This document shows positions 14,488 to 18,209 of a stretch of 18,209 bases of DNA, one piece after another. Position 1 is the stretch's first letter, and every line of letters begins with the position of its first letter. The position numbers and the translations under genes were made by a program. The DNA is from Gammaproteobacteria bacterium UBA3532 (GTDB lineage: Bacteria > Pseudomonadota > Gammaproteobacteria > Enterobacterales > UBA3532), in the NCBI GenBank assembly GCA_002376965.1, contig DFOV01000119.1:1340-19548 (forward strand). Direction: 5' to 3'. The notes under the pieces are model-generated. The model was not told the origin of the DNA and ran no database searches. It was given only the letters and a program-made list of their open reading frames with translations.

Positions 14488-15591
14488 ATGTTAGATAAAG
14501 CATTAATGAACGATAGACTGATATTTGATAAAAAAACCCAGAGTTTTCTGGCGATCCTAACCGCCGTCGCTCTGCTGGTTTCATTACTTAACACCTTTGT
14601 TCCAGAGGGACATATTCTTCACTGCTCGACGTTCACAGTCACTCTATTGGGCAAATATTTATGCTATGCCCTACTAGCTGTGTCAGTTGATCTAGTATGG
14701 GGATACCTTGGCATACTCAGCCTGGGACACGGTGCTTTTTTCGCCTTAGGCGGTTATGCCATGGGCATGTACCTGATGCGTCAAATCGGTGATCGTGGGG
14801 TCTATGGCGATCCGTTATTGCCTGACTTCATGGTGTTTCTAAACTGGAAGGAACTCCCGTGGTTTTGGCATGGCTTTGACATGTTCTGGTTTGCCTCGCT
14901 GATGGTTATTCTGGTGCCAGGCTTGTTGGCTTTTGTCTTTGGCTGGATGGCCTTTCGTAGCCGTGTTACTGGCGTATACCTGTCTATTATCACCCAGGCG
15001 TTAACCTATGCCCTTCAACAAGCCTTTTTCCGCAACGAGATGGGCTTTGGTGGTAACAACGGCCTGACCGACTTTAAAGAAATCATGGGCTTTGACCTGC
15101 AATCCGATGCAACTCGACTAGGCCTTTTCTTATGCACGGCCCTCGCGCTAGGACTGGGCTACATGGCCTGTCGTTATATTGTATGCTCCAAACTTGGCCG
15201 TGTTGCCGTAGCAGTGCGCGATGCGGAATCGCGAACACGCTTTATAGGCTATAGAGTTGACAAGGTTAAATTATGGATATTTACCTTTTCAGCCATACTG
15301 GCTGGCATTGCTGGCGCACTCTATGTTCCACAGGTGGGAATTATCAATCCCGGTGAGTTCAATCCAATCAATTCCATTGAGATTGTGATTTGGGTAGCAG
15401 TGGGAGGCCGCGCTACGCTTTATGGAGCTGTTGTTGGTGCCATATTGATTAACTATGCCAAGTCGACCTTCACCGGTTGGCTTCCTGATGCCTGGCTGTT
15501 CGCACTCGGTGGAATCTTTGTCTTCGTAACCTTGTATTTGCCGAAAGGAGTAACAGGCTTTCTAAACCGTAAACAGGAGCAGCTGGCATGA
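14488..15591 (+). CDS. urtC: Urea ABC transporter permease UrtC
   Basis: UrtC is the second membrane subunit of the urea transporter, homologous to LivM. The 367-residue product has about nine hydrophobic segments and the family motifs LAVSVDLVWGYLGILSLGHG (about 67-86), SRVTGVYLSIITQALTYALQ (152-171), FGGNNGLTDF and VAGGRATLYG-like VAVGGRATLYGAVVGAIL near 305-322. The family length is about 350-390. GGAGG stands nine bases before the ATG, overlapping the end of urtB, which stops three bases earlier; the two are translationally linked. The stop codon overlaps the urtD start by four bases (ATGA). Confidence 0.95.
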   Translation: MLDKALMNDRLIFDKKTQSFLAILTAVALLVSLLNTFVPEGHILHCSTFTVTLLGKYLCYALLAVSVDLVWGYLGILSLGHGAFFALGGYAMGMYLMRQIGDRGVYGDPLLPDFMVFLNWKELPWFWHGFDMFWFASLMVILVPGLLAFVFGWMAFRSRVTGVYLSIITQALTYALQQAFFRNEMGFGGNNGLTDFKEIMGFDLQSDATRLGLFLCTALALGLGYMACRYIVCSKLGRVAVAVRDAESRTRFIGYRVDKVKLWIFTFSAILAGIAGALYVPQVGIINPGEFNPINSIEIVIWVAVGGRATLYGAVVGAILINYAKSTFTGWLPDAWLFALGGIFVFVTLYLPKGVTGFLNRKQEQLA

Positions 15592-16418
15592 GCGCAATGA
15601 ATTTTATCGAACAAATTCGCCAACGTGATCGCGTTTTTGACTTTATCCAGCCCCAAGCCAGCTCACGATTGGATGTATCTCATGGCAATATCCTGTACCT
15701 TGAAGACATCAGTGTCAGCTTCGATGGTTTTAAAGCGATTAACAACCTCAACTTATACATCAAAGAAGGCGAATTACGTTGCATCATTGGTCCCAATGGA
15801 GCAGGCAAAACAACCATGATGGATATCATCACCGGAAAAACCCGCCCCGACACTGGCAGCGCTTGGTTTGGTAGCCGCATCAACCTGCTGGAACTGGATG
15901 AGCCGGAAATCGCCGAAGCAGGGATCGGTCGCAAGTTTCAAAAACCCACGGTTTTTGAAAATCACTTGGTCGTTGATAACCTAGAATTGGCTATGGCGGG
16001 CAACAAGTCCGTTATTACCTCTCTCTTTGCCCGCTTGTCAGCGGCTCAAAAAGAGCGGATAGACGAAGTGCTCGAAACCATTGGTTTAAAAGATAACAAA
16101 TACCGATTGGCAGGTTCCTTATCTCACGGCCAAAAACAGTGGCTAGAGATCGGCATGTTACTGATGCAAAACCCCAAGCTGTTGTTGGTAGATGAACCTG
16201 TCGCCGGTATGACGCACCAGGAAATGGATCGAACAGCCGAACTATTGAAATCACTTGCAGGCCAGCACTCAGTTGTTGTGGTAGAACATGATATGGATTT
16301 TGTGCGCTCAATCGCCAACCATGTTACCGTTCTTCACCAAGGCAGTGTTTTGGCTGAAGGAACGATGGATCAGGTTCAATCCAACCCAAAAGTCGTTGAA
16401 GTCTACCTGGGAGAGTAA
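15588..16418 (+). CDS. urtD: Urea ABC transporter ATP-binding protein UrtD
   Basis: UrtD is one of the two cytoplasmic ATPases driving urea uptake (LivG-like). The 276-residue product shows Walker A GPNGAGKT (68-75), the Q-loop in KFQKPTVFE, ABC signature LSHGQ (178-182), Walker B LLLVDEP (198-204) and the H-loop His234 (VVVEHDMDFV). The signature has SHGQ in place of SGGQ, which is common in UrtD. Its N-terminal 30 residues before the ABC core are an extension typical of UrtD. The start overlaps the urtC stop by four bases, implying coupled translation. Confidence 0.95.
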   Translation: MSAMNFIEQIRQRDRVFDFIQPQASSRLDVSHGNILYLEDISVSFDGFKAINNLNLYIKEGELRCIIGPNGAGKTTMMDIITGKTRPDTGSAWFGSRINLLELDEPEIAEAGIGRKFQKPTVFENHLVVDNLELAMAGNKSVITSLFARLSAAQKERIDEVLETIGLKDNKYRLAGSLSHGQKQWLEIGMLLMQNPKLLLVDEPVAGMTHQEMDRTAELLKSLAGQHSVVVVEHDMDFVRSIANHVTVLHQGSVLAEGTMDQVQSNPKVVEVYLGE

Positions 16419-16420
16419 CT

Positions 16421-17116
16421 ATGCTGGCAGTCAATAACATCAATCAGTTTTACGGCGAAAGCCATACCTTATGGGACTTAGAGCTTCACGCAGAAAAAGG
16501 CAAGTGTACCGTATTGATGGGGCGTAATGGCGTTGGCAAAACAACGCTATTGCAATGTGTCATGGGCTTGCTGCCGATTAAATCTGGCGAGATTATATTC
16601 AACGGTGACCCTATTCATGGCTTGGTTCCTGAAAAACGCGCTCCCATCGGCATTGGTTATGTTCCACAAGGGCGACAAATTTTCCCCATGCTAACGGTAG
16701 AAGAAAATCTGCAAATCGGTCTTCCCGTCAGAAAAGACAAAGCCAAACAAATCCCGGAAATGATCTACGAGCTGTTTCCTGTCTTACGCGAAATGAAAAA
16801 CCGCCGTGGTGGCGACTTATCGGGTGGCCAACAGCAACAGCTTGCAATTGGCCGCGCTCTTGTGATCGAGCCGCAAATGCTAATTCTGGATGAACCGACA
16901 GAAGGCATACAACCCAACATCGTTCAGGAAATTGGTGATATCATTGTCAAGCTTAATAAAGAGGTGGGACTAACCGTACTTTTGGTTGAGCAAAAGCTTC
17001 CCTTTGCGCGCAAAGTGGCTGATAACTTTATTATTCTGGATCGAGGACGTCATGTCGCTAAAGGACAAATAGGCGAACTCAATGAGGAATTGATTAAGGA
17101 ATATCTAACGGTCTGA
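16421..17116 (+). CDS. urtE: Urea ABC transporter ATP-binding protein UrtE
   Basis: UrtE is the second ATPase of the urea transporter (LivF-like). In the 231-residue product, Walker A is GRNGVGKT (34-41), the Q-loop region reads VPQGRQIFPMLTVEENL (81-97), the signature is LSGGQ (133-137) and Walker B is LILDEPTEGIQP (154-165). The RQIFP and GIQP segments are characteristic of the LivF/UrtE branch. It starts two bases after the urtD stop, with GGAG nearby, and ends one base before the ureD start. Confidence 0.95.
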   Translation: MLAVNNINQFYGESHTLWDLELHAEKGKCTVLMGRNGVGKTTLLQCVMGLLPIKSGEIIFNGDPIHGLVPEKRAPIGIGYVPQGRQIFPMLTVEENLQIGLPVRKDKAKQIPEMIYELFPVLREMKNRRGGDLSGGQQQQLAIGRALVIEPQMLILDEPTEGIQPNIVQEIGDIIVKLNKEVGLTVLLVEQKLPFARKVADNFIILDRGRHVAKGQIGELNEELIKEYLTV

Positions 17117-17117
17117 T

Positions 17118-18032
17118 ATGTCTGCAACACCTCTTTACTCTGTGCACAAAGCTACCGAGCATGATTCGACAGAGCACTATGGCACCAGCCGACGTTGGCA
17201 AGCTAGCCTAGAGCTATCTTTTGATAAGCCTTCTAGTGGCAACCACGGCTCAAGCAACCGAACTCGTATGGCGCGCATGAAGTTTCATGGCCCTTTGCGG
17301 GTTCAACGTCCGTTTTATCCCGAAGGCTCTCCTTGCCACGTCTACCTTCTGCATCCACCCGGTGGAATGGTCAGTGGCGACAGGCTAGCCATCAAAAGCA
17401 GCCATCATGATGGCAGTCATGCCCTCATCACAACACCAGCTGCGGGTAAAATATACCGTGCCGATAGCTGGAATGGTGTTCAGCGTCAAAAGGTAGCTCT
17501 CAACATAGGTAATGCGATTTGTGAGTGGCTGCCACAAGAAAACATTATTTTTAATGGTGCCAATGCCGATCTGTATACTCGAATAGAGACTACATCTGAT
17601 AGCAAAATGATTGGCTGGGAGCTTACCTGTTTAGGAAGACCATCCAACGAGGAGCGTTTTACCGAAGGCAGTCTAGTGCAGAGACTTGAGGTTTATTGCG
17701 ATCAAACGCCCCTACTTCTGGAACGCCAGCACCTAGCCTCCAACGATGGTTCTCTAGACAACCTCGCCAGTTATGCCAGCTATCCAGTTACTGGCACGCT
17801 GGTCGCGGGCATTTTTGATAGCGCCCCAGAAGCGCTGCTAGAACAGTTACGAGCACTACCAGAACCTGAAGGTAGTCGCGCTGGAGTAACTTGGCGCAAC
17901 CGCTTGCTGATTATTCGAATAGTCGCTGATAAAACCGAACGCTGTCGACAATATTTTATCGATTGCTGGGGCCTGGTGCGGCAACACTTACTTGCTATCG
18001 CACCAAGCCCTCCTAGAATATGGTTCACATAA
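17118..18032 (+). CDS. ureD: Urease accessory protein UreD
   Basis: UreD is the scaffold that binds apo-urease and recruits UreF/UreG to deliver nickel to the active site. The 304-residue product carries the family landmarks MKFHGPLRVQRPFYPEG (about 54-70), YLLHPPGGMVSGDRL, the TTPAAGKIYRA segment, CEWLPQENIIFNGA, the GWELTCLGRP motif and a final PPRIWFT, the usual UreD ending. The gene is therefore complete. It follows urtE by one base, so urea import and urease maturation share a transcript. The ureA gene normally expected next is not in view. Instead, a hairpin overlaps the stop codon and a repeat begins. A leader of about 50 residues before the core is slightly long for the family. Confidence 0.95.
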   Translation: MSATPLYSVHKATEHDSTEHYGTSRRWQASLELSFDKPSSGNHGSSNRTRMARMKFHGPLRVQRPFYPEGSPCHVYLLHPPGGMVSGDRLAIKSSHHDGSHALITTPAAGKIYRADSWNGVQRQKVALNIGNAICEWLPQENIIFNGANADLYTRIETTSDSKMIGWELTCLGRPSNEERFTEGSLVQRLEVYCDQTPLLLERQHLASNDGSLDNLASYASYPVTGTLVAGIFDSAPEALLEQLRALPEPEGSRAGVTWRNRLLIIRIVADKTERCRQYFIDCWGLVRQHLLAIAPSPPRIWFT

Positions 18033-18051
18033 CCTTCAGGTTGTGTGAACC
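18022..18051 (+). other. 14-bp hairpin overlapping the ureD stop codon
   Basis: GGTTCACATAACCT (18022-18035) pairs with AGGTTGTGTGAACC (18038-18051) around a two-base nominal loop, with one T-G wobble. The ureD stop TAA (18030-18032) lies inside the left arm. No T-run follows, so it is not a classic terminator. It joins directly onto the second copy of the palindromic repeat. Confidence 0.65.
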
Positions 18052-18209
18052 CAGGGTAAGAGAATGAACGCTCAAGTTTTATCCATTGTCGCTGAGTGGC
18101 TGGATATTTCTGGAGCAAATATCTGCTGCACGGATGCAGCAGTTAAGCCATCATGGACGATTTTACGGCGTTTTGCGCAAGAAATTTCCAGCCACTCAGC
18201 GATAATGGA
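18050..18209. repeat. Palindromic repeat, copy 2 (cut by the window end)
   Basis: Positions 18051-18209 align without gaps to 26-184 of copy 1, with 17 differences. The inner stem pairs 18082-18111 with 18180-18209. The apical hairpin is CTGCTGCA / TGCAGCAG (18123-18142), one pair longer than in copy 1. The right outer arm falls beyond the window. It lies between ureD and the expected urease structural genes. Confidence 0.8.

Noticed and set aside
17990..18032. ureD truncated by the repeat
   Set aside because: The protein ends with the usual PPRIWxT tail, so the repeat lies after a complete gene.

Overview
The window reads as the chromosome of a marine-type gammaproteobacterium, probably near the Oceanospirillales/Alteromonadales. 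This rests on gene content: a MoaA with a C-terminal GG, a CYTH-CHAD protein, a DUF47-Pit pair followed by a YgiM-type SH3 protein, a cytochrome b561/YceI pair, and a urt operon running into ureD. The species cannot be fixed from sequence alone. All genes look intact except one HAD-like protein that lacks catalytic residues.

Layout. (1) 1-249 carries a 188-bp palindromic repeat directly upstream of moaA (250-1233). (2) A phosphate block follows. A CYTH-CHAD protein on the minus strand (1254-2759) is divergent from a DUF47 PhoU-like protein (2982-3662) and a Pit phosphate permease (3675-4937). Three exactly phased PhoB-type repeats and a TATAAT box lie in the divergent gap. (3) An SH3-domain membrane protein (5054-5620) is followed by a 282-bp palindromic element that can fold as a three-way junction, and then by a bidirectional terminator shared with convergent galU (5985-6827, minus). 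(4) A GH13_18 sugar phosphorylase (7332-9062), probably of the glucosylglycerate/glucosylglycerol type, is followed by a small HAD-like protein (9228-9701). (5) YceI and cytochrome b561 form a minus-strand pair (9734-10869). (6) An intergenic region with an inverted pair of REP-like hairpins and a sigma-54 promoter leads into urtABCDE (11441-17116) and ureD (17118-18032). A second copy of the 188-bp palindrome begins at the ureD stop and runs off the window.

How the genes work together. The right half is a nitrogen-scavenging operon. UrtA binds urea in the periplasm, UrtB/UrtC form the channel, UrtD/UrtE hydrolyse ATP, and UreD begins urease maturation, with ureABC expected just beyond the window. 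The sigma-54 promoter and nearby TGGTGCA half-sites fit NtrC control. The left half couples low-affinity phosphate uptake (Pit plus its DUF47 partner), apparently PhoB-controlled, with a divergent protein of the polyphosphate/triphosphate-binding CYTH-CHAD class. galU and the GH13_18 enzyme stand back to back and may both touch glucose-1-phosphate or a glucosylated compatible solute.

The least explained material is non-coding. The 188-bp palindrome is present twice, and all of the stem differences between the copies keep or improve pairing, including one true double compensatory change. The three-arm element at 5649-5930 has a perfect 33-bp outer stem. The urtA-urtB gap holds two strong hairpins, one of which hides a good Shine-Dalgarno/ATG pair. 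These are the places where something undescribed is most likely.
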